DNA of 33,616 nucleotides, taken from the NCBI RefSeq assembly GCF_029813775.1, contig NZ_JARVKW010000061.1:1-33616 (forward strand). Reading direction: 5' to 3'. Positions within the stretch are counted from its first letter, which is position 1, and the number at the start of each line of letters is the position of its first letter. This DNA is from Streptomyces sp. DH24. GTDB taxonomy: Bacteria > Actinomycetota > Actinomycetes > Streptomycetales > Streptomycetaceae. Below the pieces are notes generated by a model. That model had not been told where the DNA came from, ran no database searches, and saw only the letters and a list, made by a program, of their open reading frames with translations. The position numbers and the translations under genes are program-made. Of this stretch, positions 16,124 through 24,069 are shown in pieces.

Positions 16124-18210
16124 TGTGCGGTCGCCTTCTGGTTCGGGGACTGGGCCTGGATCGCCGTGATGGCGACGGTGTTGACGATGTCCTGGACGAG
16201 GGCGCCCCGGGACAGGTCGTTGACCGGCTTGCGCAGGCCCTGCAGGACCGGGCCGACGGCGATCGCGCCGGCCGAGCGCTGCACGGCCTTGTAGGTGTTG
16301 TTGCCGGTGTTGAGGTCGGGGAAGATCAGCACGCTCGCCTGTCCGGCCACCTCGGAGTCGGGCAGCTTCGTCGCGGCGACGGTCGGCTCCACGGCCGCGT
16401 CGTACTGGATGGGCCCCTCGACGCTCAGGTCGGGCCGCTGGGCGCGGACGGTCTCCGTCGCCCGGCGCACCTTGTCGACGTCGGCGCCCGAGCCGGAGGT
16501 GCCGGTGGAGTACGACAGCATCGCGATGCGGGGCTGCACGCCGAACCGGGCGGCGGTCGCGGCCGACTGGATGGCGATGTCGGCGAGCTGCTCGGCGTCC
16601 GGGTCGGGGTTCACGGCGCAGTCGCCGTAGACCAGGACCTTGTCGGACAGGCACATGAAGAACACCGACGACACGATGGTCGCGTCCGGCTTGGTCTTGA
16701 TGATCTCGAAGGCCGGGCGGATCGTCGCGGCCGTGGAGTGCACCGAGCCCGACACCATGCCGTCGGCCAGGCCCTCCTGCACCATCAGCGTGCCGAAGTA
16801 GTTCACGTCGGAGACCACGTCGTACGCCAGCTCCAGGGTCACGCCCCGGTGGGCGCGCAGGGCGGCGTACTTCTCGGCGAAGGAGTCGCGCAGCTCGGAG
16901 ACAGCCGGGTCGATCAGCTGGGAGTCGCCGAGGTCGATGCCGAGGTCGGCGGCCTTCTTGCGGATCTGGTCGACCGGCCCGAGCAGCGTCAGGTCGCACA
17001 CGCCCCGGCGCAGCAGCACCTCGGCCGCGTGCAGCACGCGCTCCTCGGTGCCCTCCGGCAGGACGACCCGGCGCCGGTCCGAGCGGGCCTGCTCCAGGAG
17101 CTTGTGCTCGAACATCATCGGCGTCACGCGGTCGCTGCTGGGCGCCGAGACCCGGTCCAGCAGGTCACCGGTGTCGACGTACCGCTCGAAGAGGCCGAGC
17201 GCGGTCTCCGCCTTGCGCGGGGTCGCGGCGTTCAGCTTGCCCTCCAGGGAGAACAGCTGCTCGGCGGTCGGGAAGCTGTTGCCGGGCACCGAGAGCACCG
17301 GCGTGCCGGGGGCGAGCCGCGCGGCCAGCGTGAGGATGTCGTCGCCGGGCACCTCGCCCAGCGTGAGCAGCACGCCGGCTATCGGCGGGGTGCCGGCGCT
17401 GTGCGCGGCGAGCGTGCCGACCACCAGGTCCGCGCGGTCGCCCGGGGTGACGACCAGGCAGCCGGGGGTCAGGGCGCCCAGGAAGTTCGGCAGCATCGCG
17501 CCGCCGAACACGAAGTCCAGGGCGTCGCGCGCCAGCCCGGAGTCGTCGCCGAGCAGCACCCGCGCGCCGAGCGTGTGCGCGATCTGGGCCACGGTGGGCG
17601 CGGACAGGGCGGGCTCGTCCGGAAGCACGTAGCAGGGCACCGGCAGCCGGTCGGCGAGCCGCTCGGCGATCGCGTCCCGGTCCTCGCGGGCGACCCGGTT
17701 GGTGACCATCGCCAGCACGTCGCAGCCGAGGGTGTCGTAGGCGCGGAACGCGTTGCGGGTCTCGGCGAGCACGGCCTCGGCGGACTGCTTGCGGCCGCCG
17801 ACCACCGGGATCACGGAGGCGCCGAACTCGTTGGCGAGGCGGGCGTTCAGGGACAGTTCGTCCGGGAACTGGGTGTCGGCGAAGTCGGTGCCGAGGACGA
17901 GGACGACGTCGTAGTCGCGGGCCACCAGGTGGAACCGGTCGACCAGCGCGGCCACCAGCTCGTCCGGGCCCTGCTCGGCCTGGAGGGCGGACGCCTCGTG
18001 GTAGTCCAGGCCGTAGACGGTCGCCGGGTCCTGGGAGAGCCGGTAGCGGGCGCGCAGCAGCTCGAAGAGGCGGTCGGGCCCGTCGTGGACGAGCGGGCGG
18101 AAGACACCCACCCGGTCGACCTGCCGGGTCAGCAGCTCCATGACCCCCAGCTCGACGACCTGGCGGCCGTCGCCGCGGTCGATTCCGGTCACGTACACGC
18201 TGCGCGTCAC
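16120..18210 (-). CDS. pta: Phosphate acetyltransferase (long form)
   Basis: Transfers acetyl between CoA and phosphate. At 696 aa it is the long type: an N-terminal dethiobiotin-synthetase-like P-loop domain, a central DRTGG domain and the C-terminal catalytic domain beginning near FEHKLLEQARSDRRRVVLPE, with SGSVHSTAATIRPA and SYSTGTSGSG visible. The N-terminal loop reads TGIDRGDGRQ, without the Lys-Thr/Ser of a working Walker A, so nucleotide binding there is doubtful. GTG at 18210 is preferred to an upstream in-frame ATG at 18339 because GGAGAG lies just before it and the conserved VTRSVYVTGID follows. It is divergent from pfkA and its stop overlaps ackA. Confidence 0.95.
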   Translation of the reverse strand: MTRSVYVTGIDRGDGRQVVELGVMELLTRQVDRVGVFRPLVHDGPDRLFELLRARYRLSQDPATVYGLDYHEASALQAEQGPDELVAALVDRFHLVARDYDVVLVLGTDFADTQFPDELSLNARLANEFGASVIPVVGGRKQSAEAVLAETRNAFRAYDTLGCDVLAMVTNRVAREDRDAIAERLADRLPVPCYVLPDEPALSAPTVAQIAHTLGARVLLGDDSGLARDALDFVFGGAMLPNFLGALTPGCLVVTPGDRADLVVGTLAAHSAGTPPIAGVLLTLGEVPGDDILTLAARLAPGTPVLSVPGNSFPTAEQLFSLEGKLNAATPRKAETALGLFERYVDTGDLLDRVSAPSSDRVTPMMFEHKLLEQARSDRRRVVLPEGTEERVLHAAEVLLRRGVCDLTLLGPVDQIRKKAADLGIDLGDSQLIDPAVSELRDSFAEKYAALRAHRGVTLELAYDVVSDVNYFGTLMVQEGLADGMVSGSVHSTAATIRPAFEIIKTKPDATIVSSVFFMCLSDKVLVYGDCAVNPDPDAEQLADIAIQSAATAARFGVQPRIAMLSYSTGTSGSGADVDKVRRATETVRAQRPDLSVEGPIQYDAAVEPTVAATKLPDSEVAGQASVLIFPDLNTGNNTYKAVQRSAGAIAVGPVLQGLRKPVNDLSRGALVQDIVNTVAITAIQAQSPNQKATAQ

Positions 18211-18287
18211 GTGCGCTCTCCGTTCTTCGCCGTCACAGAATTCCGTCCCCGTCATAAAAATCGCCCACCGAGGTGAGCTGAACCCTC

Positions 18288-18316
18288 TTGACAATACCTC
18301 CGGCGATGGGTAAGGC
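18288..18316 (+). promoter_or_regulatory. pfkA promoter
   Basis: TTGACA (18288-18293), a 17-bp spacer, TAAGGC (18311-18316). The -35 is perfect for the housekeeping sigma factor. The 5' leader would be about 85 nt before the pfkA ATG. Confidence 0.6.
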
Positions 18317-18408
18317 GCCCGCCAGTGCGTTGTCGGCACCGCCCTGTGGGACGTGGAACAATCGGCAGTGGCTCACCGGTATCCACAGCGAGCAGGAGAC
18401 ACAGCACG

Positions 18409-19434
18409 ATGCGTATCGGAGTTCTCACCGCAGGCGGCGACTGCCCCGGCCTGAACGCAGTGATCCGGTCGGTCGTGCACCGAGCGGTGGACCACTACGG
18501 CGACGAGGTCATCGGCTTCGAGGACGGGTACGCCGGACTCCTGGACGGCCGCTACCGCGCCCTCGACCTCAACGCGGTCAGCGGCATCCTGGCCCGCGGC
18601 GGCACCATCCTCGGCTCCTCCCGCCTGGAGCGCGACCGGCTGCGCGAGGCCTGCGAGAACGGCCCGGACGTCGCCCGCGACTTCGGCATCGACGCGCTGA
18701 TCCCGATCGGCGGCGAAGGCACCCTGACCGCCGCGCGCATGCTGAGCGACGCGGGCCTGCCCGTGGTCGGCGTGCCGAAGACCATCGACAACGACATCTC
18801 CTCCACCGACCGCACCTTCGGCTTCGACACCGCCGTCGGCGTCGCCACCGAGGCGATGGACCGCCTGAAGACGACCGCCGAGTCCCACCAGCGCGTCATG
18901 GTCGTCGAGGTCATGGGCCGGCACGCCGGCTGGATCGCCCTGGAGTCCGGCATGGCCGCCGGCGCGCACGGCATCTGCCTGCCCGAGCGGCCCTTCGACC
19001 CGGCCGGCCTGGTGAAGATGGTCGAGGAGCGCTTCTCCCGCGGCAAGAAGTTCGCGGTGATCTGCGTCGCCGAGGGCGCCCACCCCGCCGAGGGCAGCAT
19101 GGACTACGGCAAGGGCGAGATCGACCAGTTCGGCCACGAGCGCTTCCAGGGCATCGGCACCGCCCTCGCCCACGAGCTGGAGCGGCGCCTCGGCAAGGAG
19201 GCCAGGCCGGTCATCCTCGGCCATGTGCAGCGCGGCGGCACGCCGACCGCGTACGACAGGGTGCTCGCCACGCGGTTCGGCTGGCACGCCGTGGAGGCCG
19301 CGCACCGGGGCGAGTTCGGCATGATGACCGCGCTGCGCGGCACGGACATCGTGATGGTGCCGCTGGCGGAGGCCGTGACCGAGCTGAAGACGGTCCCCAA
19401 GGACCGGATGGACGAGGCCGAGTCGGTCTTCTAG
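18409..19434 (+). CDS. pfkA: ATP-dependent 6-phosphofructokinase
   Basis: Phosphorylates fructose 6-phosphate to fructose 1,6-bisphosphate. The protein is 341 aa. TAGGDCPGLNAVIR opens the fold, GGEGT holds Gly104, and PKTIDNDI holds Lys124 and the catalytic Asp127. The Gly104 plus Lys124 pair is the pattern reported for the ATP-using actinomycete enzyme; PPi-using relatives have Asp at 104. FGFDTAVG, MGRHAGW and GHVQRGG complete the substrate site. ATG 18409 follows AGGAG (18394-18398); the longer open frame lacks a ribosome site. It is divergent from pta, putting upper glycolysis next to acetate metabolism and pyruvate kinase. Confidence 0.96.
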   Translation: MRIGVLTAGGDCPGLNAVIRSVVHRAVDHYGDEVIGFEDGYAGLLDGRYRALDLNAVSGILARGGTILGSSRLERDRLREACENGPDVARDFGIDALIPIGGEGTLTAARMLSDAGLPVVGVPKTIDNDISSTDRTFGFDTAVGVATEAMDRLKTTAESHQRVMVVEVMGRHAGWIALESGMAAGAHGICLPERPFDPAGLVKMVEERFSRGKKFAVICVAEGAHPAEGSMDYGKGEIDQFGHERFQGIGTALAHELERRLGKEARPVILGHVQRGGTPTAYDRVLATRFGWHAVEAAHRGEFGMMTALRGTDIVMVPLAEAVTELKTVPKDRMDEAESVF

Positions 19435-19459
19435 CCGCCGCGGCGACAGGAAACGTGGG

Positions 19460-19486
19460 CGGGCGGGCCGGACACCGGCCCGCCCG
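19460..19486 (+). terminator. pfkA terminator
   Basis: CGGGCGGGCCGG (19460-19471), loop ACA, CCGGCCCGCCCG (19475-19486): a perfect 12-bp stem 25 bp after the stop. Confidence 0.85.
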
Positions 19487-19564
19487 TTCGTTCCAGGCGT
19501 CCTCGGAGTTGCCGCGCTGCCGCGACCGTGGGCGGCGCCACCGGCCGCTCGTCACCTGGCAGAT

Positions 19565-19608
19565 GTCAGGGTCCGGTCGCCCGGCCCCCGGCCCTGACAT
19601 CAGTCAGG
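19565..19608. promoter_or_regulatory. Three GTCAGG/CCTGAC half-sites
   Basis: GTCAGG (19565-19570), CCTGAC (19593-19598) and GTCAGG (19603-19608). The last two form a perfect CCTGAC-ATCA-GTCAGG inverted repeat. The cluster lies about 80-125 bp before a small secreted-peptide ORF and may bind its regulator. Confidence 0.35.
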
Positions 19609-19689
19609 ACCGCCCGTCCCGTGTCTCCTCCTACCGTGTCGGCGCGGCCACCGGGCCGCTGCGACGACAGGGACCCGAAAGGGACGACC

Positions 19690-19824
19690 ATGCGCGGACT
19701 CCTCCGCGGCGCCACCGCGCCGGCACTGGCGACCGCCGCCCTCACGGTGGGCGGGACCAGCCAGGCCCAGGCGGCCGGCTCCTGGGCCAACCCGGTCACC
19801 TTCTCGGAGTGGCGGCCCACGTAA
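19690..19824 (+). CDS. Small predicted secreted peptide (44 aa) or gene remnant
   Basis: MRGLLRGATAPALATAALTV then GGTSQAQAAG looks like a complete signal peptide with cleavage at AQA-A. Only about 16 residues would remain (GSWANPVTFSEWRPT and flanking), and the frame then stops. A weak AGGGA lies before the ATG. It is either a tiny exported peptide or the 5' stub of a broken secreted-protein gene. No function can be assigned. Confidence 0.4.
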   Translation: MRGLLRGATAPALATAALTVGGTSQAQAAGSWANPVTFSEWRPT

Positions 19825-19878
19825 GGAGCCGGCGCCCGGTGGCCGGACGCGAGCGGTGGGCCCGTGCGGGGGACCGGC

Positions 19879-21414
19879 TCACCGCTCGTAGCCGGCGAGG
19901 TGGCGCATCACCGTGTCGACGTGCGGGCGCACACGCTCCGGTACGCCGCCCTCCTCGATGACGGCGCGGTCGCTGGTGCGGTAGCCGGCCGCGACCAGCG
20001 CCGGCAGGTCCTTCTTCGGCAGCCCGGCCTCCTTGAAACGCTGGTCGAGCCAGCACACGTACACGCTCATCGTGGCGATCGCGTCCGGCGGTGACATGTG
20101 GTCCTTGTCGCCGTCCCCGTCCCCGTCCACGGCCCAGGCGCGGAACACCGACGGGGTCCACATGGCGATGCCGTACTCGTCGCTCGCGGGGCGGGCGGCC
20201 CGGGCGTCGAAGCCGCTCTCCGCCTTGAGCATCGCGGCGAGCAGGGCGGGCGTGATCTCCTCGTCGGTGCAGCGGCTGGCGGCCTTGGTGATGACCGGGC
20301 GCAGCGCCTCGGGGACGTCGGAGCCGGCGGGGATCGCGCCCGGCGCCGCGGCGGCGGCGGAGGCGCGGCGGCGTTGGTCGCCGCCCTCCGGTGCGTCGCC
20401 CTCCCGGAGCCATGCCGCCCCGGCGAGGGCCGCGGCGGTCAGGCCCACCAGCGCGGCGGCGGCCGGAACCCGCCACCGGCGACGACGGCGTGCCCCGCCC
20501 GCCAGCTGCTCGACGCGGCCCGCGAGGCTCTCCGCGGTGACCGGGAGGCGGGAGGCGTGGTCCGGGGCCAGGCAGTCGGCGACCAGCGCGCGCCAGCCCT
20601 CACCGAGCCGGGCGTCCAGCCGCAGCGGTGCCGTGCCGCGCGCGTAGGCCTGGGCGGCCAGCGAGCGGGCCCGGGCCGTCGCGCCCGGGAAGGGGTGGAG
20701 ACCCCCGGTGAGCACCTGGTGGGCGAGGACACCGAAGGCCCAGATGTCGGCGGTGGGCCGGATCACCGAGCCGTCGGTGCCGGTGCGCTGGGACCACCAC
20801 TCGGGCGGGAGATGGTCAAGGGTGCCGAGCGGCGGCAGGTGGGCGTGGCTGCCGTCGAGTTCCGTGGCCAGCCCGAAGTCCGCCAGCCACACCTCCTCCC
20901 GCGCGCCCAGCAGGACGTTGGCGGGCTTGAGGTCGCCGTGCACCCAGCCCGCGCCGTGCATGTGGGCCAGCCCGGCGGCGACCCCGCGCAGGATCCGGCT
21001 CGCCCCGGCGATCGGGCGGCCGGTCCCGGCGGCGTCGAGCGCGTCCTTCACGCTGGCCTCGGCCCGGTCCATGACCAGCGCGATCGCGCCGTCCAGCGCG
21101 GGCAGGTCCGGTAGGTCGACCGTGCACACGGCACGGGTGCGCACCAGATGGGGGTGGTCGGCGCCGGAGCTGAACCGCACCTCCCGCGCGACGAGTTCAC
21201 CGAGCGCGGCGCGCTGCCCGGGGGCCAGGACACCGGTCGGCAGCACCTTGACCGCGACGGGGGAGCCGTCGTCGACCGTAAGGGCCTCGTACACGGTGCC
21301 CCAGCCGCCGGAGCCGATGACCTCGCCGATCTCCCAGCGGTCGACGCGCAGGCCCGCCGGCAGGCGGGGCGGTCGCGGTGCGCCCGGGGCGTCGTGGGTG
21401 TCGGGCAGTGTCAT
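19879..21414 (-). CDS. Transmembrane Ser/Thr kinase with extracellular lytic-transglycosylase-like domain
   Basis: Fusion protein of 511 aa. The cytosolic kinase (about 25-305) has a Gly loop GSGGWG (34-39), Lys56, Glu78, HGDLKPAN (Asp161, Asn166; HGD in place of HRD), DFG (179-181) and PPE (203-205), so it should be active though not of the RD type. A basic run RRRRRW precedes one membrane helix (about 316-336). The outer part (365-511) looks like the Streptomyces SLT/lysozyme fold: Glu399 in KAESGF is the expected catalytic acid, then YGIAMW, a Ca-type loop DGDGDGDKD (430-438) and PPDAI, with Cys382 and Cys454 likely bridged. The usual GxxQ is replaced by GIAMW, so the domain may bind glycan rather than cut it. 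ATGA overlap with the FHA gene. Confidence 0.85.
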   Translation of the reverse strand: MTLPDTHDAPGAPRPPRLPAGLRVDRWEIGEVIGSGGWGTVYEALTVDDGSPVAVKVLPTGVLAPGQRAALGELVAREVRFSSGADHPHLVRTRAVCTVDLPDLPALDGAIALVMDRAEASVKDALDAAGTGRPIAGASRILRGVAAGLAHMHGAGWVHGDLKPANVLLGAREEVWLADFGLATELDGSHAHLPPLGTLDHLPPEWWSQRTGTDGSVIRPTADIWAFGVLAHQVLTGGLHPFPGATARARSLAAQAYARGTAPLRLDARLGEGWRALVADCLAPDHASRLPVTAESLAGRVEQLAGGARRRRRWRVPAAAALVGLTAAALAGAAWLREGDAPEGGDQRRRASAAAAAPGAIPAGSDVPEALRPVITKAASRCTDEEITPALLAAMLKAESGFDARAARPASDEYGIAMWTPSVFRAWAVDGDGDGDKDHMSPPDAIATMSVYVCWLDQRFKEAGLPKKDLPALVAAGYRTSDRAVIEEGGVPERVRPHVDTVMRHLAGYER

Positions 21415-22211
21415 GCGCGGGCCTCCCGCGGGACCGGGCGCCCGGCCCCGCGGGGCGGCAGCAGGGCCAGATGTTCCTCACGGACCAGACCGAAGCGCAG
21501 CGCCAGCGACGCCAGCCGGGCGCGCTTGGCCCCGGTGCGGGCGCCGTCGGCCGCCGGTTCCTCACCCACGTCGAGGCGCAGCTTGGCGAACGCCAGGTAG
21601 TCGATGTGGTAGTTCACCGCCGAGCGCGTCAGATCGCGGCAGGACTCCAGCGGACGCAGCCGTTCCACGATGTCACCCACGCCCGGCAGCGCCGTGTCCG
21701 AGGGGTCGCGCAGCCGGGGTTCGCACAGGGCGACCAGCACGAGGAAGTACTTGGCCGCCGGATCCAGGGCGAAGGGGTGGACGGTCTGTTCACCGGCGCC
21801 GTCCCCGGGCTGCTCGGCGAGGTAGGCGTGTTGCGGCGCGAACACCTTGAACGCGGCGTTCCCCGTCAGGGCGGGCAGCAGGACCCGGGAGAACTCGAAC
21901 GGCACGGGCGCGCCCAGGCGTCCCGGGGACACCGTGACGTACTCACCGGCGCCCTCCAGGTTCTCCACGACATAGGACACGCTGCGGCTGAAGTTGGACA
22001 GCCGCCAGTAGTCCCCGGCCGCCTCCAACTGCCCGGCCCGGCGCGAGACTCCGGGATCGGTCAGGACGATCCCCACTCCGCCCCCGCCGGGCAGACCGCG
22101 CCCGAAGTCGACGACGTCCCCGGGACCCAGGTGCAGCAACGCGGGTCTGCCCGGCCCGTCCTCCGCGGACCGCGCGTCGCCGTCCGGCAACTGGACGATG
22201 ATCGTTTCCAT
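21411..22211 (-). CDS. FHA-like domain protein, kinase partner
   Basis: Cytosolic protein of 266 aa. Residues about 25-100 read like a forkhead-associated phosphothreonine-binding domain: DFGRG (35-39), VGIVLTDPGVSRR (Ser56, Arg57), then GDYWRLSNFSRS. The usual His after SR is Ala59 and the terminal Asn-Gly is not clear, so it is a divergent FHA domain. The C-terminal half (about 150-245) is helical and may include a winged helix around CRDLTRSAVNYHIDYLAF. ATG 22211 follows a G-run and a TACAAT -10 box; the longer open frame overlaps the XRE gene. Its stop overlaps the kinase start (21411-21414), implying fixed stoichiometry. It is likely the docking partner or substrate of the kinase. Confidence 0.7.
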   Translation of the reverse strand: METIIVQLPDGDARSAEDGPGRPALLHLGPGDVVDFGRGLPGGGGVGIVLTDPGVSRRAGQLEAAGDYWRLSNFSRSVSYVVENLEGAGEYVTVSPGRLGAPVPFEFSRVLLPALTGNAAFKVFAPQHAYLAEQPGDGAGEQTVHPFALDPAAKYFLVLVALCEPRLRDPSDTALPGVGDIVERLRPLESCRDLTRSAVNYHIDYLAFAKLRLDVGEEPAADGARTGAKRARLASLALRFGLVREEHLALLPPRGAGRPVPREARA

Positions 22212-22238
22212 GTTCCAACCCCCCGTGTGGACGCCAGG

Positions 22239-22278
22239 ATTGTAGGCGTGAACCACCGCCCACCGGTGCCCACCGGTG
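22239..22278 (-). promoter_or_regulatory. FHA-kinase operon promoter with tandem CACCGGTG sites
   Basis: On the minus strand TACAAT (22244-22239) is a near-perfect -10, about 28 bp before the FHA ATG. The self-complementary octamer CACCGGTG occurs at 22261-22268 and 22271-22278, one helical turn apart and covering the -35 position; a degenerate third copy lies at 22251-22260. This is a strong operator candidate, most simply for the adjacent XRE protein. Confidence 0.5.
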
Positions 22279-22396
22279 CCCTCCGGGGCGACCGCGCTGC
22301 CGCGCCCGCCGAATCCCGCCTCGAGCGCCGTGCACCGCGCCCCGCCGGAACCCGCCAGGAGCGCCGTGCGCCCGTGCCCGGCGGCAGGCCCCGGGG

Positions 22397-23101
22397 TCAG
22401 CCTGCCTCGACCGCGGCCCAGAAGTTCGCCACGATCCGGTCCAGGAAGTCCCGGCCGCCCGCGCTGGAGTCCTTGCCGCCGCCGCCCCAGCTGAGGGTGG
22501 CGGCCATGTGCCCCTGGTAGTCCTCGTGGAGCTCCCGCAGGGCCGCCTCCAGCAGGGCCCGGTCCAGGGGCACCAGCCGGGACACCGGCCGCACGTACGC
22601 CTGCCAGCGCGTCGTCGCCGCGCTGCGCAGCAGCTCCGCCAGGCGCGGCTCGCGGCCCGTGACGGTGACGAAGTCGGGCACCGTGAGATCGAGGACGTGC
22701 GCGAGCGCGGCCGACTGCCGCTCGGTGCCGCGCCACGCGCCGGTGTCCTCCATCCGCAGATAGGCGCGCAGTTCGAGGCCGACGGTGCGGGCGACGTCGT
22801 CCGGGGCGAGTCCGCGGGCCACGCGGTGCTCGCGCAACGTGCGCGGGCGGCCGATGAGTTCACCGGGCGAGCACCACAGCACGCCCGCGAGCGCGCCGAG
22901 TTCCGGCCCGGTCGGCGCCGTGGTCCCGCGTTCCCAGGCGATGACGAGGTCCGGCGTGGCGTACGGCATGCCGTACGAGGCGCGCAGGTCGTGGGCGACG
23001 TGCTCGGGGCTCATCCCGAGGGCGGCGCGCAGGCGGCGGGCGGCGCGGGCGTCGAACGGCGGGGTGGGTGGCTGGTTCGGTCGGGCGGAGGGTTGGCGCA
23101 C
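22397..23101 (-). CDS. XRE-type helix-turn-helix regulator
   Basis: DNA-binding protein of about 234 aa. Two HTH-like units are visible: AARRLRAALGMSPEHVAHDL ... YATPDLVIAWERGTTAPTG and then LREHRVARGLAPDDVARTVGLELRAYLRMEDTG, each with the XRE pattern. The C-terminal 90 residues have no recognised fold. The start is either GTG at 23101 or TTG at 23110. A TATTTT box (23114-23109) would put the transcript start at about the GTG, giving a leaderless mRNA, and no ribosome site is seen. It lies upstream of the FHA and kinase genes on the same strand (185-bp gap with its own promoter) and probably controls them. Confidence 0.75.
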   Translation of the reverse strand: MRQPSARPNQPPTPPFDARAARRLRAALGMSPEHVAHDLRASYGMPYATPDLVIAWERGTTAPTGPELGALAGVLWCSPGELIGRPRTLREHRVARGLAPDDVARTVGLELRAYLRMEDTGAWRGTERQSAALAHVLDLTVPDFVTVTGREPRLAELLRSAATTRWQAYVRPVSRLVPLDRALLEAALRELHEDYQGHMAATLSWGGGGKDSSAGGRDFLDRIVANFWAAVEAG

Positions 23102-23108
23102 GGGGCAC

Positions 23109-23169
23109 AAAATAGGGGTGTACCGGCGGGTTGACCACGGTCGGTTTGGCCAGGATCACGGATTGTAGG
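23109..23169 (-). promoter_or_regulatory. Promoter region of the XRE gene
   Basis: Two alternatives are visible on the minus strand. TATTTT (23114-23109) gives a leaderless transcript. CCTACAATCC (23169-23160) is identical over 10 bases to the -10 region of the FHA gene (22246-22237) and gives a leader of about 50 nt. The shared decamer hints at co-regulation. Confidence 0.4.
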
Positions 23170-23224
23170 AACGTACGGGCGTCGGCGCCCCGAGGGACCG
23201 TCGTTTTCCGGCCACGGCGGCTCC

Positions 23225-24064
23225 TCAGCCCTTGACCGCGCCGCCCAGGGCGAAGCCGCCGCCCAGACGCCGCGCGATCAGCACGTACAGCAGGATCACG
23301 GGCGTCGAGTAGACGATCGAGAACGCCGCGAGCTGCCCGTACGCCACCATGCCGCGGTTGCCGAAGAACTCGTTGATGCTCACGGACGCCGGCATCCGGT
23401 CCGGGGTGAGCAGCAGCATGAACGGGACGAAGAAGTTCCCCCACATCATCACGAACGAGAACACCGTCACGACCGACACACCCGGCCCCGTCAGCGGCAG
23501 CACGATCCGCAGCAGCGACTGCCACGACGACGCCCCGTCCGTCCAGGCGGCCTCCTCCAGCTCCTTCGGCACGCCGTCCATGAAGTTCTTCATCAGCCAG
23601 ACGGCGAACGGCAGTTGGGACGCGGCGAAGAAGAAGATCGTGCCCTGCATCGTGTCGATCAGGTTCACCCGGACGAACAGGGCGTACACCGGCACCATGA
23701 TCGCCGTGATCGGCAGGCTGGTCGCGAACAGGATCGTCAGCAGGAACGGCCGGTTGAGGCGGGAGCGGAACCGGGACAGCGGGTACGCCGCCAGCGCCGC
23801 GCACACCACGGTCAGCACGGTGGCGCCGCCGCACAGCAGCAGGCTGTTCAGCAGCGGCGTGAACGTGACGTCGTCGGTGAGGATCGCGTCGAAGTTGTCC
23901 AGCGTGAGACCGTCGGGCGCCTTCACCCTGAGGTCCGCGCGCGGGTCGAGCGCCGACAGCACCACCCACAGCAGGGGCAGCGCGAAGGCCGCGGCGACGG
24001 CCAGGAGCCCCACGTCGGCGGCCAGGCGGCGCCCGGTGCGGCGGGCGGCGAGCGTGCGGGCCAT
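23225..24064 (-). CDS. Sugar ABC transporter permease, MalG type
   Basis: Inner-membrane permease of 279 aa with six predicted helices. The coupling loop for the ATPase is ELEEAAWTDGASSWQSLLRIVLP (EAA at 171-173, Gly177), in the position expected for MalG-type proteins. ATG 24064 lies 5 bp after the stop of the MalF-type gene, so the two are coupled. No ATPase gene is present in the cluster; streptomycetes commonly share one MsiK-type ATPase among such importers. Confidence 0.9.
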   Translation of the reverse strand: MARTLAARRTGRRLAADVGLLAVAAAFALPLLWVVLSALDPRADLRVKAPDGLTLDNFDAILTDDVTFTPLLNSLLLCGGATVLTVVCAALAAYPLSRFRSRLNRPFLLTILFATSLPITAIMVPVYALFVRVNLIDTMQGTIFFFAASQLPFAVWLMKNFMDGVPKELEEAAWTDGASSWQSLLRIVLPLTGPGVSVVTVFSFVMMWGNFFVPFMLLLTPDRMPASVSINEFFGNRGMVAYGQLAAFSIVYSTPVILLYVLIARRLGGGFALGGAVKG

Positions 24065-24069
24065 GTCCG

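Noticed and set aside
16738..18276. Long plus-strand frame opposite pta
   Set aside because: Antisense shadow of a conserved enzyme gene with no domain.
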